The notes under the pieces were generated by a model. That model did not search any database and was not told the DNA's origin. It saw only the letters and a program-made list of their open reading frames with translations. Both the position numbers and the translations under genes were made by a program. From assembly GCA_963730225.1 (NCBI GenBank), contig CAVSQX010000001.1, forward strand, positions 434,001 through 498,000: a stretch of DNA of 64,000 bases, given 5' to 3'. Numbering within the stretch: position 1 is the first letter of the stretch; the number at the start of each line of letters is the position of its first letter. The stretch comes from CAVSQX01 sp963730225 (lineage in GTDB: Bacteria; Planctomycetota; Phycisphaerae; Tepidisphaerales; Tepidisphaeraceae). Positions 46,549-55,982 of this stretch are shown piece after piece.

Positions 46549-47201
46549 CGCGAGGCATCCTCGGCGTCGGCGGCACGCACAGCCGCCGCGAACGCGGTCA
46601 TTTTTTCGATCGACTTGATGCCGCGCGACGATTCAATCCCGCTGCTGACATCGACGGCAAACGGGCGCAGGCGGCGAACCACCGAGGCGACGTTGATCGG
46701 CGTCAGACCGCCGGCGGCGATGATCGGCGGCGTATCCGTTAGATTCGCCGCAGCGATCACGGCCCAGTCGTTCTCGACTCCGGTTCCCCCAGGCGCCGCA
46801 GTCGCCGTCTCCAGCAGCAGGGCGGCGAGATTGGGGCAATTCTTCCAAGCCGACACGGCCGACGCCAGGCCGGTTTTCTCGACGCGAATCGTCTTGAGGA
46901 TTCGTAGCCCGGCCAGTTGTTGGACGTGTTGCGGCGTCTCGTGGCCATGAAGCTGCACGGTTTTCAGGCCCAATTTTGCGGTGATTTCCAGAATCTCCTC
47001 GGGCGCAGCGTCGACAAAAAGTCCCACCGGCGTCACCAGCGGCGGCAGGGCCCGGAGAATCTGCTGCGCCGTCTCGATCGACACACAGCGATCGGATTCG
47101 CGATGGAAGAGCAGCCCGATCGCATCCGCGCCGGCCGCCGCCGCCGCCGACGCATCTTGCGGGCGCGTGATTCCGCAGAATTTGATTCGGGTACGCGGCA
47201 T
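46545..47201 (-). CDS. trpF: phosphoribosylanthranilate isomerase
   Basis: 218 residues from the ATG at 47201. The general-acid/base Cys lies in 'IKFCGITRPQDA' and the catalytic Asp in 'FAVDVSSGIE'; 'VQLHGHE' and 'GGLTPINV' are also typical. It performs the Amadori step in tryptophan synthesis. It is divergent from rhaB with 58 bp between starts, which should hold both promoters. The other trp genes are not in the window. Confidence 0.94.
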   Translation of the reverse strand: MPRTRIKFCGITRPQDASAAAAAGADAIGLLFHRESDRCVSIETAQQILRALPPLVTPVGLFVDAAPEEILEITAKLGLKTVQLHGHETPQHVQQLAGLRILKTIRVEKTGLASAVSAWKNCPNLAALLLETATAAPGGTGVENDWAVIAAANLTDTPPIIAAGGLTPINVASVVRRLRPFAVDVSSGIESSRGIKSIEKMTAFAAAVRAADAEDASR

Positions 47202-47259
47202 CCGCAGAATGCTAAGCCGATTCGCGCGGTCCTTCAAATCGCGCGGCAGGAGATTAGTG

Positions 47260-48726
47260 ATGGCAAAACATTTTCTCGCATTCGATCTGGGCGCCGAAAG
47301 TGGACGGGCGCTGCTGGGAACGCTGGACGGCGGCAGCTTGAAGCTGGAGGAAAAGCATCGTTTTTCGAATCCGAACGGCCGGATGAACGGGCAACTTCAG
47401 TGGGACCTGCTTGGGCAATGGCAACAACTGAAGGAAGGCCTGCGGCCATGCGGCGGCGTGAAGCTGGATGGAATCGGCGTCGACACGTGGGGCGTCGATT
47501 TTGGATTGCTCGATTCGGCCGGAACCATTCTTGGCAATCCGGTTCACTACCGGGACCCTCGAACCGACGGCGCGATGGAGGAAGTGTTTGCGAAAGTGCC
47601 GCGCGAAAAAGTCTTCGCGGCCACCGGCACGCAGTTCATGCAGCTCAACACGCTGTTTCAACTGGCGGCGCTGAAGCGAAGCAATCCCCGATTGCTCGAT
47701 TCGGCCGCGACGATGCTGCTCATGCCCGATCTGTTCAATTACCTCTTCACCGGCCAGCGATCGGCGGAGTTTTCCATCGCTTCGACCACGCAGATGTACG
47801 ACATGAAAGCCAAGCGGTGGGCGAGTTCAATGCTGGAATCTCTAGGCCTGCCGACGCGGATTCTGCCGGAAGTAAAGCCCAGCGGAACCGTGATCGGGAA
47901 ACTTCGCAAGGATGTGGCCGACGAATGCGCGGTTGCTGAGATTACCGTGATCGCCCCGGCCGGGCACGACACCGCCAGCGCCGTGGCGGCTGTGCCGGCG
48001 CAAGGCGCGGATTGGTGTTACATCAGCTCCGGAACGTGGTCCCTGATGGGCGTCGAGTTGGCCGAGCCGGTGATCAACGAAAAATCACTTCAGTTCAATT
48101 ACACGAATGAAGGCGGCGTGGGCGGGAGCATCCGATTTCTGCGAAACATCATGGGCCTGTGGCTGCTTCAGGAATGCCGCAGGTTTTGGATCGCCGAGGG
48201 GCACGATCACGGATACGCCGAGCTGACGCAGATGGCCGAGCGGGCGGAATCAACGGCGCTGATCGATCCGGATTACCAGCCGTTTCTGTCGCCGGGAAAA
48301 ATGGTGCCGAAGATCGATGAGTTCTGCCGCAAAACCGGCCAGCGAAATCCGGGTAGCCGGGGAGAATACGCCCGGGCGTGCCTGGAAAGTCTGGCTCTCA
48401 CTTATCGGCGAACGCTCGCCGGGCTGGAGGAAATTCTCGGCCGCAAAATTCAAACGATTCACATCGTCGGCGGCGGGGCGAACAACGCGCTGCTGAATCA
48501 GATGACGGCCGATGCGTGCAACCGGACCGTCGTGGCCGGCCCAACCGAAGCGACGGCGATCGGAAATATTCTCGTGCAGGCGATGGCGATCGGAGCCATC
48601 CAATCCATCGATCAGGCCCGGGCGATCGTGCGGCAGAGTTTCGACGTTCAAACATTCCACCCGCGCGAACCCGGCAAGTGGGATTCGGCGTACGCGCGGT
48701 TCAGCGAAATTGTGAAAGTGATCTGA
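47260..48726 (+). CDS. rhaB: rhamnulokinase
   Basis: 488 residues from the ATG at 47260, with AGGAG seven bases upstream. FGGY kinase motifs in RhaB form: 'AFDLGAESGRALLG', 'GIGVDTWGVDFGLLDSAG', 'YRDPRTDGAMEE', 'GHDTASAVAAVPA', 'YISSGTWSLMGVE' and 'IHIVGGGANNALLNQMTA'. It phosphorylates L-rhamnulose. The stop overlaps the start of the next gene (TGATG), so a linked catabolic role of the amidohydrolase is possible. No rhaA or rhaD is nearby. Confidence 0.9.
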   Translation: MAKHFLAFDLGAESGRALLGTLDGGSLKLEEKHRFSNPNGRMNGQLQWDLLGQWQQLKEGLRPCGGVKLDGIGVDTWGVDFGLLDSAGTILGNPVHYRDPRTDGAMEEVFAKVPREKVFAATGTQFMQLNTLFQLAALKRSNPRLLDSAATMLLMPDLFNYLFTGQRSAEFSIASTTQMYDMKAKRWASSMLESLGLPTRILPEVKPSGTVIGKLRKDVADECAVAEITVIAPAGHDTASAVAAVPAQGADWCYISSGTWSLMGVELAEPVINEKSLQFNYTNEGGVGGSIRFLRNIMGLWLLQECRRFWIAEGHDHGYAELTQMAERAESTALIDPDYQPFLSPGKMVPKIDEFCRKTGQRNPGSRGEYARACLESLALTYRRTLAGLEEILGRKIQTIHIVGGGANNALLNQMTADACNRTVVAGPTEATAIGNILVQAMAIGAIQSIDQARAIVRQSFDVQTFHPREPGKWDSAYARFSEIVKVI

Positions 48727-49668
48727 TGGTCATCGACTGTCACGTTCACGCTGCCGCGATGCTGCCGGGGCACGGCTCAACTTCGCAGCGTTTGCTCAAA
48801 ACTCTGCCGTTTCGGTTTATGCGCTGGCGGCTTGGATTGGCCGGCAGCGATGAAGCGATGGAACGGCAAATGGAATCGAAGCTGGTGGAGACGATTGAAG
48901 GTACGCCGGAAATCGACGCGGCGGTGGTGCTGGCGTTTGATGCCGTTTATGACGATCGCGGGCAGATCGATTCCGCCAACACTCATCTGTATGTCACCAA
49001 CGATTACGTGATCGACCTGTGCCGGCGGCATGGCAAGATGCTCTTTGGAGCGTCGGTAAATCCGCTACGGAAAGATGCGATCGCCGAGTTGGAGCGGTGC
49101 GTCGCCGCCGGAGCGGTGCTGATGAAATGGCTCCCGATCGTTCAAGGATTCAACCCCGCCGACCCGCGCTGCATTCCGTTTTACGAAGTGCTCGCCCACC
49201 ACAAACTGCCGCTGCTGGCGCACACCGGCGGGGAACGATCGTTGATTCGCCTGAACGATGAATACGCCGATCCGCGGTTGCTTGAGCCGGCGCTTCAGCG
49301 CGGCGTGACGGTCATCGCAGCGCATTGCGGAACCCGGTCGGTGCCGTTTGAACAGGATTTTGTCGAGGAATTTGTTCAACTCGTTCGCCGTTATGAGAAT
49401 TTATACGGCGACACCGCCGGGCTGAATCTGCCCAGCCGAATGCCGGCGTACGGGCGAATCTTTGCCGATGCACAAGTGCGCAGTCGAATCGTCCACGGCA
49501 GCGATTGGCCGATCATCTCATTCCCACCGCCGGTGCGGCGTGGGCCCGCTGGCGGCGATCGAATTGATGCGCGAGAAAAACTGGATGCGGCGCGACGTAC
49601 TCATCAAGGAGCGGCTCGGCTTCGATCAGGATTACTGGCAGCGTGGCGCGACGCTGCTGCGAATGTAG
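48726..49668 (+). CDS. amidohydrolase family protein, frameshifted near 3' end
   Basis: Starts 'MVIDCHVHAAAMLPG' with the HxH metal motif of amidohydrolase 2 (TIM-barrel) enzymes; other ligands are 'LLAHTGGE', 'VIAAHCGT' and 'VHGSDWPI' (final Asp). The ATG overlaps the rhaB stop by one base. The frame breaks near 49534-49545; the proper ending 'VGPLAAIELMREKN ... DQDYWQRGATLLRM' is one frame over and stops at 49668. Repaired length is about 313 residues. The reaction is unknown; members include decarboxylases and lactonases. Confidence 0.82.
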
Positions 49669-49672
49669 CGGC

Positions 49673-51412
49673 TCACGCCGGCAGGCGGTCCAACTCTTCG
49701 CCCAGCGCATTCATCAGCGGGCGCAGCGTCTTTTCCGAGAAATCGAATCGAATTCCCGCGGCCGAAAACAACTCGGGCAACGGCCGGGTGCCGCCCAATC
49801 GCAGGGCCGCCTGATAATTCGCCAGCGCCCGCTTGGGATCCTGCCGCGCCTTGAGCCATAGTTGCAACGCGCCGATCTGCGCGATGCCGTATTCGACGTA
49901 GTAAAACGGATTGTGAAACAAATGCAGTTGCCGCTGCCAGCTTGCGGCTCGGATGGTTTCATAACCGGTCCAGTCGATGTCGCCGCTGAATCGCTGGAGA
50001 ATGCTCATCCATTCATCCGTCCGCTGCTGGCGGGTGTGGTTTGGATGCGTGTACAGCCAGTGCTGAAACAGATCGATCGTCGCCATCCAGGGAAAAAACC
50101 GAATGATCGATTCAAACATGCTTCGCCGCGCCCGGGCGGCGTCGGCATCGTTGTAAAAAACCTCGAAATGCTCGCTGCCCAGCAGTTCCATCGACATGCT
50201 GGCGACTTCGCAGAATTCCATCGGAGCGCTGCGCAGAAAAACAATCGGCTCCGCGCCCGAAGCGGCCAAATGATGAAACGCGTGCCCCGCTTCGTGCAAC
50301 AGCACCTCGATATCTCGGTGCAGCCCGGCCGCGTTCAAGAAGATGAACGCCTGTTTCGATTCCTCCAGATTCGATTGATATCCCCCCGGCTGCTTGCCCT
50401 TGCGCGTCTCCAGATCGAGATTGTTGTGCCGCCGCAGCGAATCGAATTCATCGGCCAACTGCGGCGAAAGCTGCTGGAGAATCGACTTGGTCTTGGCCAC
50501 GAACTGATCGGTCTGTCCCTCTTTGAACGGCACCAGCGCCGGCCGATGTTTTGGATCGACCGACAAATCCCACGGCCGCAGAATCTCCACATTCAAATCG
50601 CGCTTCCGCGCCGTATCCAGTCGCTTCACCAGCGGCACGCAGGTCTGCGCGATCGTGTCGGCAAATTCAAAGCACTGCTCCGGCGTGTAGTCGAACCGTT
50701 TGTACGATTTCCAGATGACATCGCGGTAACTTTCCAATCCGGCGTTGTGAGCGATCTGCCGGCGAAGATCCAATTGCTGATCGAAGATCGCATCGATCGC
50801 GTCGCGGTCCACCAACCGCCGATTCCCGGTAAGTTCCCAGGCCGGTTGCCGCAGTGCCCGATCCGGCACTTCCTGATACCGCGCCATCTGCTGAAGCGTT
50901 TGTTCTCGATCCTCAAAATGCACCGTCATCGCCGAGCTGATTCTGTCGTACTCGTTGCTGAGCTTCGTTACCTCGGTTTCCAGCGGCACATTCTCCTGCC
51001 GGAAAACCTCCACATCCGCCCGCCAGTTGCGCGTCAGGATCGTTCGCCGGCTCGGTTCGAGCAGGCCGGCCGCCGGCGATTCAAGAAATTTCTGCTGCAA
51101 GTGAAAAAACAACGGCTTGATCTTCGGCTCGATCTCCTCCACAAAATGCAGATATCTTCTTTGAACTTCCGGATTATCCGTGTGACAGCTTTTGTCGATG
51201 TATCGCCGTGCCCCGAATTCATCCGTCGCCGCGTGCAGTTCTGAAAAATCGCTCAGCCATTGCTCCAATTCGCCGGTGGAATTCAGCGGCCGGCTGAGCA
51301 ACTGCGTGTAGAGCGGCTCGATCTGCGAAAAATCCGCCAGATCAATCCCCTTGGGCACAAACCGTCTCTCCACCGCCGGCGAACTGTCACGGGCAATCAT
51401 CCGCATCTCCAT
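49673..51412 (-). CDS. M3-family oligoendopeptidase
   Basis: 579 residues from the ATG at 51412 (AGGG six bases upstream; later ATGs at 51406 and 51400 also possible). The zinc site is 'LLHEAGHAFHH' with the third ligand Glu in 'MEFCEVASMSMELLG', as in PepF/thimet-type M3 peptidases. No signal peptide, so it is a cytoplasmic enzyme degrading short peptides. It is convergent with the amidohydrolase (4-bp gap) and divergent from an ABC ATPase. Confidence 0.92.
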   Translation of the reverse strand: MEMRMIARDSSPAVERRFVPKGIDLADFSQIEPLYTQLLSRPLNSTGELEQWLSDFSELHAATDEFGARRYIDKSCHTDNPEVQRRYLHFVEEIEPKIKPLFFHLQQKFLESPAAGLLEPSRRTILTRNWRADVEVFRQENVPLETEVTKLSNEYDRISSAMTVHFEDREQTLQQMARYQEVPDRALRQPAWELTGNRRLVDRDAIDAIFDQQLDLRRQIAHNAGLESYRDVIWKSYKRFDYTPEQCFEFADTIAQTCVPLVKRLDTARKRDLNVEILRPWDLSVDPKHRPALVPFKEGQTDQFVAKTKSILQQLSPQLADEFDSLRRHNNLDLETRKGKQPGGYQSNLEESKQAFIFLNAAGLHRDIEVLLHEAGHAFHHLAASGAEPIVFLRSAPMEFCEVASMSMELLGSEHFEVFYNDADAARARRSMFESIIRFFPWMATIDLFQHWLYTHPNHTRQQRTDEWMSILQRFSGDIDWTGYETIRAASWQRQLHLFHNPFYYVEYGIAQIGALQLWLKARQDPKRALANYQAALRLGGTRPLPELFSAAGIRFDFSEKTLRPLMNALGEELDRLPA

Positions 51413-51430
51413 GTAATCCCTCACTTGAAA

Positions 51431-51475
51431 GTTGAGCGTTGAGTGTTGGGCACATGTGCCTGTTGAGCGTTGCAT
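51431..51475. repeat. heptamer word repeat GTTGAG(C/T)
   Basis: GTTGAGC, GTTGAGT and GTTGGGC follow in tandem, then a CACATGTGCC palindrome and GTTGAGC again, in the gap between the M3 peptidase and ABC ATPase starts. The same heptamers form a tandem run at 52974-53008. Confidence 0.75.
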
Positions 51476-51535
51476 TCTTCCCACCGCCGAAACACACTCT
51501 CCCGCTAAAACTCCCGACCTCTACTTGATTACCCC

Positions 51536-52357
51536 ATGACCGCCCCGACAGCAATCGACCTTCGCCACATCACCCTCCAGCGCGGCCGCCGCACCATTCT
51601 GAAAAACGTCACCTGGTCCGTTCCCGCCCAAGGCTGCGCCGCCATTCTCGGCCCAAACGGCAGCGGCAAAAGCACGCTGGCCCGCATCATCATGGGCCAA
51701 ATCTGGCCGACCCGTGGCTCCGTTTCCGTGCTCGGCCAAAAATTTGGCCAGACCGATTTGAACCATCTCCGCCAATCCATCCGCCTCGTCCAACCCGCCG
51801 CCGCCGTGGAGTTCGATCCCCAGCAATCGACCACCGAAATCGTCCTCACCGGCTTCTTCGGCACCGTCGGCCTGTACGACGCCGTGACTCCCTCCATGCG
51901 CAAAACCGCCGCCCGTCTGGTCGCGCAGGTCGGCTTGAAAAAAGAATCGAATCAAGCGTACGCCACGCTCAGCAGCGGGGAGAGAATGCGATGCCTGATC
52001 GCCCGTGCCCTTGTCGTTCAGCCACAACTGCTGCTCCTCGACGAACCCACCGCCGGCCTCGATCTCCTCGCCCGCGAGCAGGTCCTGGCCACCGTCCAGC
52101 AACTCATCCGCCGCCCGGCCAATCGCCCCGCGGTTGTCATGATCACCCATCACGTCGAAGAACTGCTTCCCGAAACGACGCACGTTCTGCTCTTGAAAAC
52201 CGGCCGCGCCGCCGCCTCCGGCCGCCCGCGCGACGTGCTGCGCTCTGACATTCTTTCCAACGTCTACGATTTCCACGCCAAAGTCACCCGCCGCGCCGGA
52301 CGGTATTGGATCGTCGTGCATCCGTCGGCGTGGAAGGGCTTACTCAACTCCCCATAG
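51536..52357 (+). CDS. ABC transporter ATP-binding protein (stand-alone)
   Basis: 273 residues. Walker A 'LGPNGSGKSTLARII', signature 'TLSSGERMRCLIARAL', Walker B 'LLLLDEPTAGLDLL' and switch 'MITHHVEELLPET' are intact. The style resembles ModF/YlmA-like ATPases without a partner. No permease gene is adjacent, so the partner and cargo are unknown. It is followed by ndk after 47 bp. Confidence 0.88.
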   Translation: MTAPTAIDLRHITLQRGRRTILKNVTWSVPAQGCAAILGPNGSGKSTLARIIMGQIWPTRGSVSVLGQKFGQTDLNHLRQSIRLVQPAAAVEFDPQQSTTEIVLTGFFGTVGLYDAVTPSMRKTAARLVAQVGLKKESNQAYATLSSGERMRCLIARALVVQPQLLLLDEPTAGLDLLAREQVLATVQQLIRRPANRPAVVMITHHVEELLPETTHVLLLKTGRAAASGRPRDVLRSDILSNVYDFHAKVTRRAGRYWIVVHPSAWKGLLNSP

Positions 52358-52404
52358 CTGCGACGCACTTCACCCCAACCTCGCTTTCCCCTAAAATCCC
52401 CGCC

Positions 52405-52875
52405 ATGGAACGCACTCTCATTCTCTTCAAGCCCGACGCGGTGCAGCGCGGGCTCTGCGGCGAAATTCTCTCGCGCTTCGAAAAAAAAGGCCTGCAAATC
52501 GTCGGCATGAAGTTCATGAAGATTCCGCTGGCCACCGCCGAGAAGCATTACGAGCCGCACAAGGGCAAGCCGTTTTATCCGGGGCTTGTGCAGTTCATGA
52601 CGAGTTCCCCCGTCGTCGCAGTAGCGCTTGCCGGCAAGGACGCCATCGCAATTGCCCGCAATCTCATGGGCGCGACCTTCGGCTCCAAAGCCGCCGCCGG
52701 CACCATCCGCGGCGACTTGGGCGTCAGCAACTCCTTCAATCTCATCCACGGATCCGACTCTGCCGAAAACGCCCAGCGCGAACTTTCGCTGTTCTTCAAG
52801 CCCGAAGAGCTTCTCGACTGGAAGCCGGCGATTCAGGGTTGGGTTTACGATTTGAGCAAAGGCACGCCGGAGTGA
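52405..52875 (+). CDS. ndk: nucleoside diphosphate kinase
   Basis: 156 residues from 'MERTLILFKPDAVQRGL'. The family signature with the catalytic His, 'NLIHGSDSAENA', is present. It balances NTP pools by phosphate transfer from ATP. The length is normal. It is followed by a repeat-rich 203-bp gap and ligA. Confidence 0.95.
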   Translation: MERTLILFKPDAVQRGLCGEILSRFEKKGLQIVGMKFMKIPLATAEKHYEPHKGKPFYPGLVQFMTSSPVVAVALAGKDAIAIARNLMGATFGSKAAAGTIRGDLGVSNSFNLIHGSDSAENAQRELSLFFKPEELLDWKPAIQGWVYDLSKGTPE

Positions 52876-52880
52876 AAATT

Positions 52881-52908
52881 CGAGGATGGAGGATCGAGGA
52901 TGGAGGAT
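52881..52908. repeat. tandem 14-bp repeat CGAGGATGGAGGAT x2
   Basis: Two exact copies in direct tandem directly after the ndk stop. Part of a chain of different word repeats filling the ndk-ligA gap. Confidence 0.85.
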
Positions 52909-52973
52909 GGCGACCAAACGCTCACGCCGGCGCGCCGCCGCACAATCCACCAGCGCTTCATTCCTACTTCAAC

Positions 52974-53008
52974 GTTGAGAGTTGAGTGTTGAGTGTTGAG
53001 CGTTGCAT
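52974..53008. repeat. tandem heptamers GTTGAGN
   Basis: GTTGAGA, GTTGAGT, GTTGAGT and GTTGAGC in perfect 7-base phase, followed by GTTGCAT. The same words occur at 51431-51475, also ending in GTTGCATT. Confidence 0.85.
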
Positions 53009-53026
53009 TAATTCATCCCCTCCTCT

Positions 53027-53052
53027 CCGTGCCTCCGTGCCTCTGTGGTTAA
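53027..53052. repeat. half copy of the ACCACAGAGGCAC word element
   Basis: CCGTGCCTCCGTGCCTCTGTGG reads on the minus strand as CCACAGAGGCACGGAGGCAC, the same words as the hairpin at 63926-64000. It lies 27 bp before the ligA start. Confidence 0.7.
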
Positions 53053-53078
53053 TCTCCTCTCGCCACTAAAATGCCCCC

Positions 53079-55080
53079 ATGCCCGCGACCGTAAAACAGC
53101 GCATCGACCATCTCCGCTCCGAGCTCGAGCGGCACAATTTTCTCTACTACCAGGGCAAGCCGGAAATTTCCGACCGCCAGTTCGATCTGCTCATGAAGGA
53201 ACTGATCGAACTCGAATCCGCCTACCCGGAATTCGATTCGGCCGATTCCCCCAGCAAGCGTGTCGGCGGGGCGCCGGTCGAGGACTTCCGCACGGTCGAG
53301 CACGCCGTGCCGATGATGAGCATCGACAACACGTACGATGAAGCCGAAGTTCGCGCATTCGACACCCGTGTTCGCAAAGCGCTCGACGGCCAGCAGCCGC
53401 GCTATGTTCTGGAGCCGAAAGTCGACGGCGTCGCCGCGACACTGCGGTACGAAAACGGCTCGCTGGTTCTTGCCGCCACCCGCGGCGACGGCCGACGCGG
53501 CGACGACATCACCGCCCAGGCCCGCACCATCCGCTCGATCCCGTTTCGCCTGCACGGCTCCGATCTGCCGCAAATCGTGGAGATTCGCGGCGAAATCTTC
53601 ATGCCCATCGCCGTCTTCCAGCAACTCAACTCGCAACAGGAATCCGCCGGCGAAGAGAGCTTCAAGAATCCGCGCAATCTCACCACCGGCGCGCTCAAAG
53701 CCAAGGACCCCAAAATCACCGCCCAGCGAAAGCTCAGCTTCGTCGCCCACGGGCAGGGCGAAGTTCGGCCGACGCAAACCGACAGCTACTGGGAATGGCT
53801 CAAGCTTCTCAAACGCTGGCACGTGCCGACCAACGAGCAGACGACGTTGGCCAAAACCATCGACGAAGTGATCGCCGCCATCGAAGCCTTCGCATCCGTC
53901 CGCGGCAAGCTGGCCTATCAAACCGACGGCATGGTCGTCAAAGTCGACAGCTTCGCCCAGCGCGATCTTCTCGGCGCAACCAGCAAAGCCCCGCGCTGGG
54001 TGATCGCTTTCAAATACGCCTCCGAGCAGATGCAGACGAAACTTCTCGAAGTCGATTGGCAAGTCGGCCGCAGCGGCACGCTCACGCCGGTTGCCCGCAT
54101 GGAGCCGGTGATGCTCGGCGGCACCACCGTCTCCAACGCCACGCTGCACAACATCGATCAAATCCGCAAGCTCGACATCCACACCGGCGACACGCTCGTC
54201 ATCGAAAAAGCCGGCGAGGTGATTCCGTACGTTCGCCAGGTCGTCCCCGAAAAACGCCCGCGCGGCGCCAAGCCAGTGCAGCCGCCCAAGAAATGCCCGT
54301 CGTGCGGAATGCCCGTTGAGAAAGAGCCCGATGGCCCCTACATCCGCTGCATCAACCCCGATTGCCCCGCCCAGTTCCGCGAGCGGCTCAAAGCGTTCGT
54401 CGGCCGAAACCAGATGGACATCGAGCACATCGGCGAAGCGCTGATCGACCAGCTCAACGAATCCGGCCTGGTGAAATCCTTCGCCGATCTCTACCGCCTG
54501 AAAAAATCCCAACTGATCGAACTCGAACGCATGGGCGACAAAGCCGCCCAGAACGTGATCGATTCCATCGACGCCAGCCGCTCGCGCTCCCTCGATCGTC
54601 TGCTGGCCGGCATCGGCATCCGCCACGTCGGCAACCGCGTCGCCCACGTTCTTGCCACGAACTTTGGATCGTTGGACGCCCTGGCCGCCGCCAGCACCGA
54701 GCAACTTGCTGCCGTCCACGAAATCGGCGAGGTGATCGCCGCCAGCGTTCACGATTTTTTCGCCAACCCCGCCGGCAAACAGATCATCCGCGAAATGAAA
54801 TCCGTCGGCATCGACCCCCAAATGCAAAAACCCCCCGCCGGCGAGCAACCGCTGGCCGGCCAAACCATCGTCGTCACCGGCACATTGCCGACGATGCAGC
54901 GCAGCGAGATCGAAGAACTGATCGTCAAACTCGGCGGCAAAGCCAGCGGCTCCGTCTCCAAAAAAACCAGTTTCGTCATCGCCGGCGAATCCGCCGGGAA
55001 GCAAGTTGGATAAGGCGAAGGAATTGGGAGTTCCGGTTATCGACGAAGCGGCATTTCTGCGGAAGATCGGCAACGCCTGA
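53079..55080 (+). CDS. ligA: NAD-dependent DNA ligase, frameshift near the C-terminus
   Basis: Seals nicks in replication and repair using NAD. Domains in order: Ia (YYQGKPEISDRQFD), adenylation with the nucleotidyl Lys in 'EPKVDGVAATLRYENG', OB fold (RSGTLTPVARMEPV), a Zn finger with four Cys (CPSCGMP ... CINPDCPAQF), helix-hairpin-helix repeats and a BRCT domain (GQTIVVTGTLPTMQRSE). At 54999-55000 one surplus A ends the frame at 55013 (ESAGKQVG); without it the BRCT end 'SKLDKAKELGVPVIDEAAFLRKIGNA' runs to 55080, giving about 666 residues, the normal size. The loss of 20 residues might still be tolerated, but an indel error is likely. Confidence 0.93.
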
Positions 55081-55098
55081 TCGACCCCAAGGCAAGCA

Positions 55099-55431
55099 AT
55101 GCGAATCCCCGCGGATGCGATAATCCCCGAAGAAAAGATCACGCGGTATCTGCTTGTCCCCAAATCCTCCGGTGACAAAAGCAAATACCTCGCTCGTGGA
55201 GGTTTCAGCACGGCCAACGCTGCGGCATTGGAAAGCGAAATTCGCCGGCTGACGGCTCAAACGGATGCCATCTACGACCGTGCCAAAGAGCATGGCATTT
55301 ACTACAATGTTTCTGGATCGCTGAACGGCCCCACGGGAACCGTGCTGCCGGTGATGCTCGTTTGGCTCAAACGTCTGGACGGCGTCTTTTCGTTTGTCAC
55401 GCTCATCCCTCAAACGGGAGTCCGAAAATGA
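55099..55431 (+). CDS. DUF6883-like protein
   Basis: 110 residues. 'AIIPEEKITRYLLVP' and 'GDKSKYLARGGFSTANAAALESEIRRL' fit the DUF6883 pattern by memory; such small proteins often sit beside DUF4926 genes or at the C-terminus of toxin-like proteins. The stop overlaps the next start (ATGA). Function is unknown; a toxin or modulator role is only suggested by that association. Confidence 0.7.
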   Translation: MRIPADAIIPEEKITRYLLVPKSSGDKSKYLARGGFSTANAAALESEIRRLTAQTDAIYDRAKEHGIYYNVSGSLNGPTGTVLPVMLVWLKRLDGVFSFVTLIPQTGVRK

Positions 55432-55676
55432 ATCTGAAATTGTACGAGCAAGTCGCCTTGAAGCGTGACATCCCCGAGGACGGCCTCAAAGCCGGCGACG
55501 TGGCCACGTTGCTGGAAATCGTCCCCGGCCCCCCCGGCCGGCCGCAGGGCGCAGTGATCGAAGTCTTCAACGCGTTGGGCCACAGCATTTGCGTGACCGA
55601 TGTCAGCGTGGAGGATGTCGAGCCGCTGAATGAGGATGAGGTGCTTGCCGTACGCCGAGTCGCCAAAGCGGGGTGA
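55428..55676 (+). CDS. DUF4926-like protein
   Basis: 82 residues, starting at the ATG in the ATGA overlap with the DUF6883-like gene. 'YEQVALKRDIPEDGLKAGDVATLLEI' and 'AVIEVFNALGHSICVTDVSVEDVEPL' match DUF4926, a small beta-barrel family often paired with DUF6883. The pair looks like a toxin-antitoxin or immunity module by layout only. Confidence 0.72.
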   Translation: MNLKLYEQVALKRDIPEDGLKAGDVATLLEIVPGPPGRPQGAVIEVFNALGHSICVTDVSVEDVEPLNEDEVLAVRRVAKAG

Positions 55677-55729
55677 GGCGGACCTGCGAGTCGACGCTGC
55701 TCCGAGCGAGCTATTCGACGAGGCTACCA

Positions 55730-55937
55730 ATGAACGACGAAACAAACGATCTCATTGAACCGTTCCGGCAGGTGGGTAAGGCGTACATTGATTCACTTGG
55801 CGGTGACCTGCAAGTGGTATTCGCCGACTTGCGCCGTCGAAAACGGGACGTGGGAGGCGCAGGTTGCCCATCCGCCTGCAGATGTAGCGGAACAGTGTCA
55901 GTCTAAGCACAAGCGCGACCCGGGAGATGAAACATGA
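55730..55937 (+). CDS. small hypothetical protein, probable frameshift
   Basis: Reads 'MNDETNDLIEPFRQVGKAYID' in one frame, then from about 55830 continues sensibly in another (AVENGTWEAQVAHPPADVAEQC) to the stop at 55937. About 69 residues when joined. It sits between the DUF4926-like and TIR-like genes in a small island and may belong to it. No family was recognised. Confidence 0.4.
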
Positions 55938-55982
55938 GAGGCCCCCTGGCTCCTCGGCAATACATACTCGCGGGACCGATCG

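Noticed and set aside
49862..51244. A 460-codon open frame on the plus strand
   Set aside because: Antisense to the M3 peptidase gene, which has an intact HExxH site; the product is low-complexity basic and matches nothing.
53049..55217. A 722-codon open frame on the minus strand
   Set aside because: It is fully antisense to ligA; the glycine/aspartate-rich product has no domain and arises from the codon bias of the real gene.
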